A stretch of 59,039 nt of DNA, taken from the NCBI GenBank assembly GCA_020849035.1, contig JADLHC010000063.1:1-59039 (forward strand), in the 5' to 3' direction. A program made the position numbers and the translations under genes. The notes under the pieces are model-generated. The model was not told where the DNA came from. It ran no database searches and saw only the letters and a program-made list of their open reading frames with translations. This stretch comes from Planctomycetia bacterium (lineage in GTDB: Bacteria; Planctomycetota; MHYJ01; WSZJ01). Positions 42,171 to 50,900 of the stretch are shown here, in pieces (position 1 is the stretch's first letter; every line of letters starts with the position of its first letter).

Positions 42171-43076
42171 CTACTTCATCCCGCCTTCCTCCTCCTCTTC
42201 CTCCTCGCCCTCACCCGCGCCCGGCTGCGGGTCGGCGTCGAAGTCAGCGACGCCCGTCTTCGACCCGCCCGTCGCCTTCAGATCGATCGTCAGCTTGATC
42301 TTCTGGCCGCCTTCCTCGCCCCCGGACATCTTCATCTTCCCCTCAAGCTCCATCCCGAGCACCCGCCCGGCCTTCGTCCCGAACCACACCGGGCCCTCCA
42401 GCGTGATCGAGGTCTTCAGCTTCTGCCCGTTCTCCTCGCGCGTCCCCTTCAGCGTCACCTTCGCCTTGATCTTCGCGCACTTCTCCCCGAACTTCTCCTC
42501 CATCCCCTCCAGGGTGCAATCAAGCTTCGCCTCCGTCACTTCCTCGTCGTCCCCGCCGAACGCCTTCTTCAGCTTCTCCGGATCGCCTTCCCAGCTGTCG
42601 CCGACGTTCACCGGCTTGCCCGGCAGCATCGCCGCGTCCATCTCCAGCCCCGTCTTCTCCTTCTTCAGCTCCGCCTCGGCGTCCTCGCCCGCATCCTCGC
42701 ACGTCGCCACCGGCTTCCCGTCCTTCACCTCCACGATCACCACCTTGCCCAGAAGCGCCCCGTCCTTGCTCTCGTCCTGCCCGAGGTCCGGGATCTGGAA
42801 ACTGTTGTATTTCTTCACGTAGTACCGCTTCACCTTCGTCGGCGCACCGTCCTTCGCTTCGAGCACCTCCTCGACCTCGATGCTCGACTCTCCCATGACG
42901 CAGCCCAGCTCCTGCTCCTGCTCGCCCATCGAAATCGCCAGCTTGCCCGACCCGCCGAACTCCCCCGTCCGCGTGATCTTGTCGCCCGCCTTGACGCCGA
43001 GCTTCAGTTCGACCGGGTCGGCGGCGGCGGAAAGGGCGATGGCCGCCGCGAGGGCGGTCATGACGAAACGGCGCAT
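42171..43076 (-). CDS. Exported beta-rich protein, paralogue 2
   Basis: A 301-residue exported protein (signal RRFVMTALAAAIALSAAA), homologous to its downstream neighbour over the whole length. Features: VELKLGVKAGDKITRTGE, VEEVLEAKDGAPTKVKRYYVKK, CEDAGEDAEAELKKEKTGLE, LTIDLKATGGSKTGV, and a Glu-rich tail. AGGAGG lies 4 bases before the ATG. The terminator between the two paralogues argues for separate transcripts. Confidence 0.82.
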   Translation of the reverse strand: MRRFVMTALAAAIALSAAADPVELKLGVKAGDKITRTGEFGGSGKLAISMGEQEQELGCVMGESSIEVEEVLEAKDGAPTKVKRYYVKKYNSFQIPDLGQDESKDGALLGKVVIVEVKDGKPVATCEDAGEDAEAELKKEKTGLEMDAAMLPGKPVNVGDSWEGDPEKLKKAFGGDDEEVTEAKLDCTLEGMEEKFGEKCAKIKAKVTLKGTREENGQKLKTSITLEGPVWFGTKAGRVLGMELEGKMKMSGGEEGGQKIKLTIDLKATGGSKTGVADFDADPQPGAGEGEEEEEEEGGMK

Positions 43077-43186
43077 AGCACCTCCTGAGAAGGGTTGTGT
43101 TCGTTGTGGAAGGGCGCGGAATCTACCGGAGCGGGGTCCGGCAGCGAAGAAGATACGGAATCGAGGCACGGGCGTGAGGGGCAGGG

Positions 43187-43930
43187 CTACTTGCGGGGTC
43201 GACGCACCCTGGTGAAGCTCACCGCCTCTTCGCCCTTCTCCGACGAGAACTCGCCGACCCAGTCCAGGTCGAGCAGGAGGCCGCTCTTCTTCTCGAAGAA
43301 CAGGTCGCCCCAGGCCTTGAGGGAGCGTCCGTCCTCCAGGGTGGCCTCGAGGCCGCAGCGGATGCGCCAGCACTCGAGGCCGTCGCGGCGGACGTCGGGC
43401 TCGAGCTTCGAGGACATGCGGGCCGCCGTGACGGGGGCGCGCGCGAGGAGCGAGGCGATGGCGGACGCCTCGGCCTGGGTGGCGTCCCACTCGGAGAAGT
43501 GATGGACCGGCTTTTCGGGAAGGGCGCCATAGAACGGATCGGGCCACGAAACAGGCGCGGTCAGGAACGGCTGCCCGTTGGACTCCAGGCGTGCGCCGTG
43601 GGAATCGAGCAGGACGGCGGCGGCGAGCGGGGTGGGCCGCGGCGGGCCCGACGCGTCCATTTCGCAGGCGACGTAGGTGCGCCGGATTCCCGACGGCGCG
43701 CCGCCCGCGACGGCCATGACCTCGTCCATGTAGTCCGCCGACCAGCGCCGCGCCTCCGCCTTGTCCCCGTGCGTCAGCGTCTCGTTCACGGCGAACTTCA
43801 TCCCCGGCTTCTCCCGAGGCCGGAGCAGGATCTCGCCCTTGTGCCGGTAGCTCTCCAGGACGAATGCCGCCAGGATGAGGAGCGCGGCGGCGCCGGCGAG
43901 GAAGAGGGCGATGGTGAGGATGCGGCGCAT
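43187..43930 (-). CDS. Exported or anchored protein, possibly distant third paralogue
   Basis: A 247-residue protein with an N-terminal hydrophobic segment (RRILTIALFLAGAAALLILAAFVL) and no clear cleavage site, so probably membrane-anchored. The rest (KFAVNETLTHGDKAEARRW, RRTYVACEMDASG, LECWRIRCGLEATLEDGRSL, FFEKKSGLLLDLDWVGEF) has strand and Cys placement somewhat like the two exported paralogues downstream. Homology is a guess. TATCCT lies upstream of the ATG. Confidence 0.72.
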   Translation of the reverse strand: MRRILTIALFLAGAAALLILAAFVLESYRHKGEILLRPREKPGMKFAVNETLTHGDKAEARRWSADYMDEVMAVAGGAPSGIRRTYVACEMDASGPPRPTPLAAAVLLDSHGARLESNGQPFLTAPVSWPDPFYGALPEKPVHHFSEWDATQAEASAIASLLARAPVTAARMSSKLEPDVRRDGLECWRIRCGLEATLEDGRSLKAWGDLFFEKKSGLLLDLDWVGEFSSEKGEEAVSFTRVRRPRK

Positions 43931-43939
43931 GGACCGGGG

Positions 43940-43945
43940 AGGATA
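43940..43945 (-). promoter_or_regulatory. -10 box of the anchored protein gene
   Basis: TATCCT on the minus strand, 9 bases before the ATG at 43930. Confidence 0.4.
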
Positions 43946-43998
43946 CGCAAGGAGGCGGGCGGAGGGGAAGGGGCGGTGCGGCGTGATATGGTGGGGGC

Positions 43999-45096
43999 AT
44001 GAAGCGGGCTCTGCTTCTGGCCGTGCTGTGCGCGCCCCTTGCGGGGTGCCGGGTGATGGCGCACTCGTTCGAGCGGGTGACGATCGAGCGTCACGAGGTG
44101 ATCGAACTGGAGACGCTCTCGGAGACGTGGAACCCGCCGGAGGCGGCCGGCCTCGCGGCCGAATCCCGCGAGGACGGCGTGTTGCTCACGGCGACCGGTG
44201 TCCAGCACGGCACGCGGCACGAGCGCTTCCGCGAGCACGTCCGCATCGAGGAGCGCTGCGCCCGGCGCGCGGTGGCGGGGATCTTCGAGGCGCCGGACTC
44301 GTTCTGGGGCGTGTGCGACGACGTCTGGGTCTCGCTGGCGTTCCTGGGGGCGTTCCTGACCATGCACGCGGACTCAGGCGTGCACGACGAGGTGCTGCTG
44401 GTTTTCCTCGCGATGGGCGTGGTGCCGCTGGCCGTGGACGCGTTGACGTTCATCCCGTGGTGGATCGCGGGGCACGACTGGAAGGGGCCGTGCGACTACG
44501 TCGCGGAGACGCAGGACCTGGGGGAGACGTCCGGGGAGCGGGACGTGCCGGCGGAGCGCGACGTGGCGCTGGGCGGGGCCGAGGTGGTTGTGAAGCGGGG
44601 GAAGGGTGGAGAGGTGCTGGCGCGGCTGAAATGCGGCGTGGAGGGGACGGCGCGGGCGACGCTGCGGGACCTGGTGGCGTGGACGCGCGGCAACGGCGGA
44701 GAGCTGGAGTTCGCGGTGGAAGCGGGGGGCGCCACGGCGACGGCGCGCGTGGAGCCGGGCGCGGTGCTCAACGGTCCGGGCGGGACGCCGGCGGACTGGC
44801 GCGCCCCGCGGGGCGGCGCTTCTCCGGACCTTTCCGTCGAAGCGCGGGTTCGAGGGAACACCCTGATGGTAATCGTGCGGAACCGCGGCGCGGGCGACGC
44901 CTGGCAGGTTGCGGCGATCGTCGCGAGCGCCGATCCGGCCGCCGACGGCCGCGTCGCCGCCCTCGGCCGCGTGCGCCCGGGCGAGACCGTCGAAGCCCGG
45001 ATCGCGCTTCCGCCGGGCTCCACCACGGGCGCGCTGGATTTCAGCGAGGCGTTCGGCCGCGCGCCGGGGGCGGTCCCGTTCGGCGCGGGAGATTGA
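43999..45096 (+). CDS. Lipoprotein with a membrane-like hydrophobic segment
   Basis: A 365-residue lipoprotein (MKRALLLAVLCAPLAGC, Cys 17). Residues about 95-155 hold a long hydrophobic stretch (SLAFLGAFLTMHADSG, LLVFLAMGVVPLAVDALTFIPWW) likely to span or lie on the membrane. The C-terminal half is a beta-rich domain (LSVEARVRGNTLMVIVRNRG, VRPGETVEARIALPPGS), typical of a CARDB/Ig-like fold. Function unknown. It precedes the ACP gene by 34 bases. TATGGT (43987-43992) lies just upstream. Confidence 0.78.
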   Translation: MKRALLLAVLCAPLAGCRVMAHSFERVTIERHEVIELETLSETWNPPEAAGLAAESREDGVLLTATGVQHGTRHERFREHVRIEERCARRAVAGIFEAPDSFWGVCDDVWVSLAFLGAFLTMHADSGVHDEVLLVFLAMGVVPLAVDALTFIPWWIAGHDWKGPCDYVAETQDLGETSGERDVPAERDVALGGAEVVVKRGKGGEVLARLKCGVEGTARATLRDLVAWTRGNGGELEFAVEAGGATATARVEPGAVLNGPGGTPADWRAPRGGASPDLSVEARVRGNTLMVIVRNRGAGDAWQVAAIVASADPAADGRVAALGRVRPGETVEARIALPPGSTTGALDFSEAFGRAPGAVPFGAGD

Positions 45097-45120
45097 CGCC
45101 GCCGCGCCGGTCTGTTCAAC
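45093..45120 (+). promoter_or_regulatory. Promoter of the ACP gene
   Basis: TTGACG (45093-45098) and TTCAAC (45115-45120), spacer 16. The start codon at 45131 follows after 10 bases. Confidence 0.5.
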
Positions 45121-45130
45121 TCCCCGCCCC

Positions 45131-45391
45131 ATGGCCGAGGACCTGATCGCCGACCTGAAGACGCTGATCGTCACGCGTCTGAAGATGGACATCAAGCCGG
45201 AGGACATCGATCCGGCGGCTCCGCTGTTCGGCGAGGGGCTCGGGCTCGACTCGATCGACGCGCTGGAGCTGGTCGTCGGCATCGAGCGCCAGTACGGCAT
45301 CCGCATCGCCGATGCGGAGGTCGGACGGCAGGCGTTCGCGAGCGTCAACGCCCTCGCGGAGTTCATCCGGGCGAAGAAGGCCGCGAAGTAG
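45131..45391 (+). CDS. Acyl carrier protein
   Basis: An 86-residue ACP, which carries acyl groups on 4-prime-phosphopantetheine attached to Ser41 in GLGLDSIDALELV. The four-helix layout is intact: MAEDLIADLKTLIVTRLKMD, the DSID helix, the middle helix VVGIERQYGIRIAD, and VNALAEFIRAKKA. It resembles specialised ACPs of polyene or lipid clusters more than housekeeping AcpP (no ELDMDSL-type context). Its likely partner is the dehydratase encoded next. Confidence 0.92.
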   Translation: MAEDLIADLKTLIVTRLKMDIKPEDIDPAAPLFGEGLGLDSIDALELVVGIERQYGIRIADAEVGRQAFASVNALAEFIRAKKAAK

Positions 45392-45419
45392 CCGCGGGGG
45401 GCTTCCGCGCCGCCGCCGC

Positions 45420-45425
45420 TAGAAT
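45420..45425 (+). promoter_or_regulatory. -10 box before the dehydratase gene
   Basis: TAGAAT overlaps the ATG at 45424 and lies 7 bases before the ATG at 45433, so the latter is the likely start. Confidence 0.45.
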
Positions 45426-45432
45426 GGCGCCC

Positions 45433-45855
45433 ATGCGCATCGACGACCCCGCCGCCTGGATCCCGCACCGCCCGCCCATCCTCTCGGTCGACGCGGTCGA
45501 GGTGGACGAGCCCGGGGTGAGGGGGCGCGGGCTGAAGCGGTTCGAGGCGGGGGACCCGTGGCTGGCGGGGCATTTTCCGGGAAACCCGGTCGTGCCGGGC
45601 GTGGCGATGATCGAGGGCGCCGCGCAGTCCGCGGCGATCGTGCTGCTGGCGGCGAAGGGTCGCGGCGGCGGCGGATTCCTGGCGGACGTCTCGAAATTCC
45701 GGTTCAAGGCCCCGGTGGTTCCGCCGGCGGATCTCACGTTCGAGGTCGCCGTGGCCGGCGTCTTCGGCGCGCTCTGCAAGGTCGGCGTGCGGGTGCTGAG
45801 GGACGGGGCCCCGGTGGCGGAAGGCGAACTCGTGCTGTCGGCGAGCCCGCAATGA
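45433..45855 (+). CDS. FabZ-like 3-hydroxyacyl-ACP dehydratase
   Basis: A 140-residue hotdog protein. HRPPILSVDAVEVDE, then LAGHFPGNPVVPGVAMIEGAAQSAAI contain the His and Glu of the FabZ active site and the typical F-P-x-x-P-x-x-P-G. The usual reaction is dehydration of 3-hydroxyacyl-ACP to trans-2-enoyl-ACP. It follows the ACP by 41 bases and its stop overlaps the rhomboid start (ATGA). Such FabZ-like proteins also occur in aryl-polyene clusters. Confidence 0.9.
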   Translation: MRIDDPAAWIPHRPPILSVDAVEVDEPGVRGRGLKRFEAGDPWLAGHFPGNPVVPGVAMIEGAAQSAAIVLLAAKGRGGGGFLADVSKFRFKAPVVPPADLTFEVAVAGVFGALCKVGVRVLRDGAPVAEGELVLSASPQ

Positions 45856-46931
45856 CCAGCGAGCGATGGCAGGGACGGTCGCCGCTGGAGGCTTTTCCCG
45901 TCTCGATCGGACTTCTCGGCGCCTGCGCCGCCCTCTTCGCGTCCACCGACCTCGTCTTCCGCGGAGCCCGCGGGGAGGCCATCCGGGTCTGGGGGATGAA
46001 CATGCAGGCGGAATTCGCCGCCGGCGAGCTCTGGCGCCCGCTCACGGCGATGTTCCTTCACGCCGACGTTCTCCACATCCTCCTCAACATGTACGCCCTC
46101 TGGCAGCTCTGCCCGGCGCTCGAGCGCGGCATCGGCTCGGCACGGTTCAGCGCGATCTACTTCGGCGCCGGCCTCGCGGGGTCCCTCGCCAGCCTCCTGT
46201 TCGAACCCGCCAGCCTCGGCGCGTCCGGCGCGATCTGCGGCGTCATGGCCACCTACGTTCGCTTCGAACGCGTCGCCCTCGGCTCCTTCCGCGCCGTCCT
46301 CCGCGACCCCGTGGGCAGCCAGTTCCTCGTCTGGCTCCTCATCAACATCGTCCTCGGATTCACCGTTTCCCGCATCTCCAACGCCGGACATATCGGCGGC
46401 ATGCTGGGCGGATGGGCCGTCTCCGCCGCCGTGGTCCCGGCGCTCGACGGGTTCCAGCGCGGCAGGCTGTCCAAGAAACCCTCCGCGCTGCGCTGCGCCG
46501 CCGTCACCCTGCTCCTCGCAGTCGTCGCCGCCGGGGCCTTTCGGCCCCTCTGGAACGCCGGCGTTCTCTCCCGGGCCGCCGCCCTCGCCTCGGCAAGGGG
46601 CGACACGCGCGGGGCGATCGACCTCGTCGAGCGGGCCCGCAGGGCGCCCCTCGCGCGCAATCCCAGGCTCTTCTTCCAGCTCGGCCTCGCCGAGCAGGAG
46701 GCCGGAAGGGACGAAGCCGCGGCCGCCTTATACACCCTGGCCGCCGAGGCTGGGCTGCAGGCGCCCGCGCTCGGCCACAACCAGGCGATGCTGCTGGAGA
46801 AGCGCGGGAACGAACGGGAGCTCCTGCTCCACCTCCGCCGCTGGAAGGACGCCGGGCGGCCCCTTCCCGGATGGCAGGACCGCCTGGACGAGCTCGAAGC
46901 CATGGAGGCGCGCGGTGAGCTCGGACACTGA
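45852..46931 (+). CDS. Rhomboid-family intramembrane serine protease with C-terminal repeats
   Basis: A 359-residue membrane protein. The catalytic Ser sits in GASGAICG and the His in SNAGHIGGMLGG; LTAMFLHADVLHILLNMYALW is the family L1-TM2 signature. At least six hydrophobic helices lie within residues 15-240. The C-terminal 120 residues (ASARGDTRGAIDLVERARRAP, FFQLGLAEQEAGRDEAAAALYTLAAEAG) look like TPRs. Rhomboids cleave transmembrane substrates. The start overlaps the dehydratase stop, and its end overlaps the acyltransferase gene by 17 bases, which indicates an operon. Confidence 0.9.
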   Translation: MTSERWQGRSPLEAFPVSIGLLGACAALFASTDLVFRGARGEAIRVWGMNMQAEFAAGELWRPLTAMFLHADVLHILLNMYALWQLCPALERGIGSARFSAIYFGAGLAGSLASLLFEPASLGASGAICGVMATYVRFERVALGSFRAVLRDPVGSQFLVWLLINIVLGFTVSRISNAGHIGGMLGGWAVSAAVVPALDGFQRGRLSKKPSALRCAAVTLLLAVVAAGAFRPLWNAGVLSRAAALASARGDTRGAIDLVERARRAPLARNPRLFFQLGLAEQEAGRDEAAAALYTLAAEAGLQAPALGHNQAMLLEKRGNERELLLHLRRWKDAGRPLPGWQDRLDELEAMEARGELGH

Positions 46932-47877
46932 CGTCGCGCGCCAGATCCGGCGCTTCCGCAGGATCTCCTCCCTCGTGGGCTGGATGCCGCGGTGGATGGC
47001 GCGGGCGTTCGTGCCGCTGCGGACGCGCTGGGTGCTGGCCACGGGGGAGTTCGGGAAGGTGCGGGAGATCCTGGAGAAGAACCTGGAGCCCGTGCTGCCG
47101 CCGGGGACGGATCTCGCGGCGGCCGCGGACCGTCTCCTCATGAACTACGGACAGTTCCTCATGGACTACTTCCGCATCCCGTTCATGAAGGCCTCGTGGA
47201 TCCCGCGGATGTTCCATCCCATGGTCGGCGTCGGGCACGTGGAGGCGGCGCTGAAGGCGGGCAAGGGCGCGATTCTCGCCACGGCGCACCTCGGGTGCTG
47301 GGAACTGGGCGGCGTCGCGATGAGGCTGCAGGGGATGCCCGTGACCGCCGTGGGCGTCCCGGACCCGGCGAACGCGGCCGTGACGCAGTGGCGCGACGAA
47401 GTGCGCCAGGGTCACGGGCTCGACGTCGTGACGATCGACCGCGGCAGGATGGCGACCCTCGACGTCGTGAGGGCCCTCGACGCGAACCGCGTCGTCTGCA
47501 TGCTGACCGACCGCAACTTCGTCGAGTCCGACCCGCTGGAGCTGGAGTTCTTCGGGCGCCGCGCGAAATTCCCGCGCGGCCCCGCGCTCCTGTCGCTCAC
47601 CTGCGGAAGCCCGCTGATCCCCGCCTTCGTGACGCTCGGCCGCGCCGGGCGCTACGACGCGGAGGTTTTCGAGCCCGTTCCGGCCCCGAAGGGCGGCACG
47701 AAGGCCGAGCGGGCCGTGATCATGATGCAGTCGCTCGTCCGCATCCTCGAGGCGAAGATCCGCGCGCACGCCGACCAGTGGTACATCTTCGACCCTTACT
47801 GGGATGCCGGCGAGCCGGTGAGCAACATCGCACGGAAAGTCGCCGGGCTCGAGGGCGGGGCGAGCCCGCTGAAGTAG
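46915..47877 (+). CDS. LpxL/HtrB-type lipid acyltransferase
   Basis: A 320-residue member of the lysophospholipid/lipid A acyltransferase group. It has a hydrophobic N-terminus and ILATAHLGCWELGG, carrying the HxxxxE/D catalytic motif, then MLTDRNFVESDPLELEFFGRRAKFPRGPALLSL and PAFVTLG. In lipid A synthesis LpxL adds a secondary acyl chain; homologues in aryl-polyene clusters also exist. The GTG start at 46915 overlaps the rhomboid gene by 17 bases. With the ACP and FabZ-like genes it makes a small acyl-lipid set. Confidence 0.9.
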   Translation: MSSDTDVARQIRRFRRISSLVGWMPRWMARAFVPLRTRWVLATGEFGKVREILEKNLEPVLPPGTDLAAAADRLLMNYGQFLMDYFRIPFMKASWIPRMFHPMVGVGHVEAALKAGKGAILATAHLGCWELGGVAMRLQGMPVTAVGVPDPANAAVTQWRDEVRQGHGLDVVTIDRGRMATLDVVRALDANRVVCMLTDRNFVESDPLELEFFGRRAKFPRGPALLSLTCGSPLIPAFVTLGRAGRYDAEVFEPVPAPKGGTKAERAVIMMQSLVRILEAKIRAHADQWYIFDPYWDAGEPVSNIARKVAGLEGGASPLK

Positions 47878-47912
47878 GCCTCCGGAGCCACTTTTCGCTC
47901 TCCAATTCGGCC

Positions 47913-47940
47913 TTTCGCCGCCCCGGACGTTCGCTATAGT
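47913..47940 (+). promoter_or_regulatory. Promoter of the first giant DUF3857 gene
   Basis: TTTCGC (47913-47918) and TATAGT (47935-47940), spacer 16; leader of roughly 40 bases before the ATG at 47990. Confidence 0.5.
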
Positions 47941-47989
47941 GGCACCCCCGCGCGTTTGCCGCGGTCCTTCCTTCTTTCGGGAGTCCTCC

Positions 47990-50900
47990 ATGCGTCTCCT
48001 CCCCGTCGCCCTTCTCGCCCTCGCGGGCTTCCTCGCCGGCTGCTCCTCCGACTCCGAACGCAAGCCCGCGGATTCCGGCGGAGGGACGACGGCGACGACG
48101 GACAAGCCGGCCGACAAGCCCGCGGACAAGCCGGCGCCGAAGAAGGCCGCGCTCGGCGAGGAGGAGGCCGCGCTCCGGCAGATGCTGGCGGGAGACTTCG
48201 ACGCGGAAATGAAGGCCTACGAGGGGCTGATGGCCTCGAACGCAAAGTCCCCGATGTGCGACTACTACTGGTCGCGCTACATGGAAGCCGCCGATTTCGC
48301 CGACGACGACGTCACCGAGGAGATCGTCCGCGCGACCGACCGCCTGCTCCCCCTGGGCCTCCACCCCCAGGCCGAGGCCTTCGCCCGCAACTACCGGATG
48401 CTCGTCGCCCGCGGCAAGGGGAAGATCGAGGACGCCGAGAAGGAGGCGACCGAGCTCGGCTTCGTCCGCGACTGGTTCCTCTGCGGCCCCTTCGACAACG
48501 AGTCCGAGACCGGCTTCAACAGCGCCTGGGGCCCCGAGAAGGAGTTCTCACTCGACAAGGAGTACGACGGCAAGCACGGACGCAACCGCTGGTTCCGCTC
48601 GGCCGCGCGCGCGCGCTTCGGCGTCGTCGACATGGCGCGCCTGTTCCGGCTGAACTCCGACGTGTGCGCGTATGCGGCGGCCATCGTGAAGAGCGACGCG
48701 ACGAGGCCTGTGGCGATCCGGCTGGGGGCGGACGGTGCGACGAAGGTCTGGGTGAACGGCGTGCTTGCGCTGGAATCGGACTGCTACCGGCTGGCCGGCT
48801 TCGACCAGGACGCGGCGGGGGCGGTGCTGGAGAAGGGCTGGAACGTGATCCTGGTGAAGGTGTGCCAGAAGGGCGGGGGCGAGGACACGCGGGATCTCGA
48901 GGACCTGACGTGGGAGTTCTCGCTGCGGCTGACGGAGCCGGACGGGCGGAAGCTCACGGGCTGGGAGGCGCAGGCGGACCTGGAGGCGGCGAAGGCGATC
49001 CGCGCCTCGGAGCCTTCGGGCCTGGCGGCTGCGGCGGTGGACCGCGGCGCCGAGGGTGCGCTGCTGGAGAAGGTGAAGGCCGACGCGAACGACGCGACGT
49101 CGCGCGCGCGCCTGGCGTTCCTGAAGCTCCAGCGGCGCGAGCTGGACGAAAACGACCGGGGGGCGCGGGACCTGCTCCAGGAGGCGGTGAAGATCGCGGA
49201 CGGCGAGCCGGTGTTCTGGCTGTGGCTGGCCGGCGCGGAGGACGCGCGGAACCGGCGCCTTGCGGCGCTCCAGAAGGCGATGGAGCTCGCGCCCGGGTCG
49301 GCGCTGCTCCTGCTCCAGGACGGCGAGCTGCACCTGGGCCAGCTTGACGACTATGCAGAGGCGCGCTTCAAGGAGGCCCTCGCCGCCCGCAAGGGCATGG
49401 TCATGGCCCGGACCGAACTGGCGCGCCTGTACGCGCGCCGCGGCGGCGTCTGGGTGAACGAGGCGCGCCGGATCTACAGGGGGATCATCGCGGATTTCCC
49501 GAATCACGGCATCGCCAAGGCCGACCTGGCCCGCATGTCGGACCAGGCGCCCGTCGAGCAGACGAAATACCTGGAGGAGAGGCTCGCCGGATGGGGCCTC
49601 GACGAGGGCGTGCGCGGCCAGCTGACGGGCATCTACCGCAGGACCGGGGAATTCGACAAGGCGATCGCCCTCTGCGACGGCCGCCTCGCGATCCAGCCCT
49701 ACGACGTCAACGCCCACCTCCTCGCCGCCGCGATCTACGAGTCGCGCTCCCTCTGGGACCGTGCGATGGAGCGCTACCGCGCCGCCCTCGACATCTCCCC
49801 GGAGCACGTCGGCGCCATGGTCGACGCCGCCAACTGCTCCATCTCCGCCGGGAAGAACGACGACGCCATCGCCTTCCTCGGGTCCGCCCTCGCAGTCCGC
49901 CCGAACATGCCGGACGTGACGAAACGCCTCCGCTCCCTCAAGCCGAAGGAGAAGGAGTTCTGGCGGGGCTATGAGGCCGACCTCGCGCCCTACATCGAGG
50001 CCGCGAAATCCGCGAAACCCCAGGGGGACGAGACGGCGACGGGGGTCTTCAAGCACGACGTGGTCAGCGTCAACGACAACGGCACCTGCAACTACTTCAC
50101 CCAGCAGGTCATCAAGCTCCACGACGAAACGGCCGCCCGCGCCTTCCAGTTCGCGTCCGCCATCGGCGGCAACTTCGACACGTTCAGCGGCGGCCGCGCG
50201 GAGTTCAAGACCGCCCGCCTGATCCGCGCGGACGGGAGCGTCGTGGAGGGCGAGCGGCGCGAGGGCCAGTGGAACTGCCGCTTCCCCAACCCCCGCGGCG
50301 GCGACGTCATCGTGATGGAGTTCCAGATGGAGGAGAGCGGCGAGCCCCGCTACAAGGGCTACTTCGGACTGCTCCTTCCCCTTCAGCCCGAGTACCAGCC
50401 CGTCGCGGCTGCCCGCGTCACGCTCGTCCACCCCGAGTCCAAGCCCATCTACCACGAGGCCGTGCGATTCGCGGACAAGCCGGAGATAGCGCAGCGGGAC
50501 GGGAAGATCGTGACGACGTGGGAGGTGACGAACGTCGGCCACGTGAAGGAAGAGCCGCGCATGCCGGCCTTCTTCGAGACCGTCCCCTACCTCCATTTCT
50601 CCACGTTCAAGACGTGGCAGGACGTCGGCGAGTGGTTCAGCGGGCTGGTGCGCGACCGCTTCGAGGCTTCCGCCGAGATGAAGGATGCGGTGAAGAAGGC
50701 GGTGGAGGGGAAGAAGACGCGGATGGAGAAGATCGAGGCGCTGTACCAGCTGATGGTGAGCCGGACGCGGTACGAGGCGCTGGGGCTGGAGAACCATGCG
50801 TACCTGCCGTTCAAGGCGAGCGAGACGTTCGAGCGGCACTACGGTGACTGCAAGGACACGGCGACGCTGTTCGTGACGATGATGCGGGAGGCGGGCGAGG

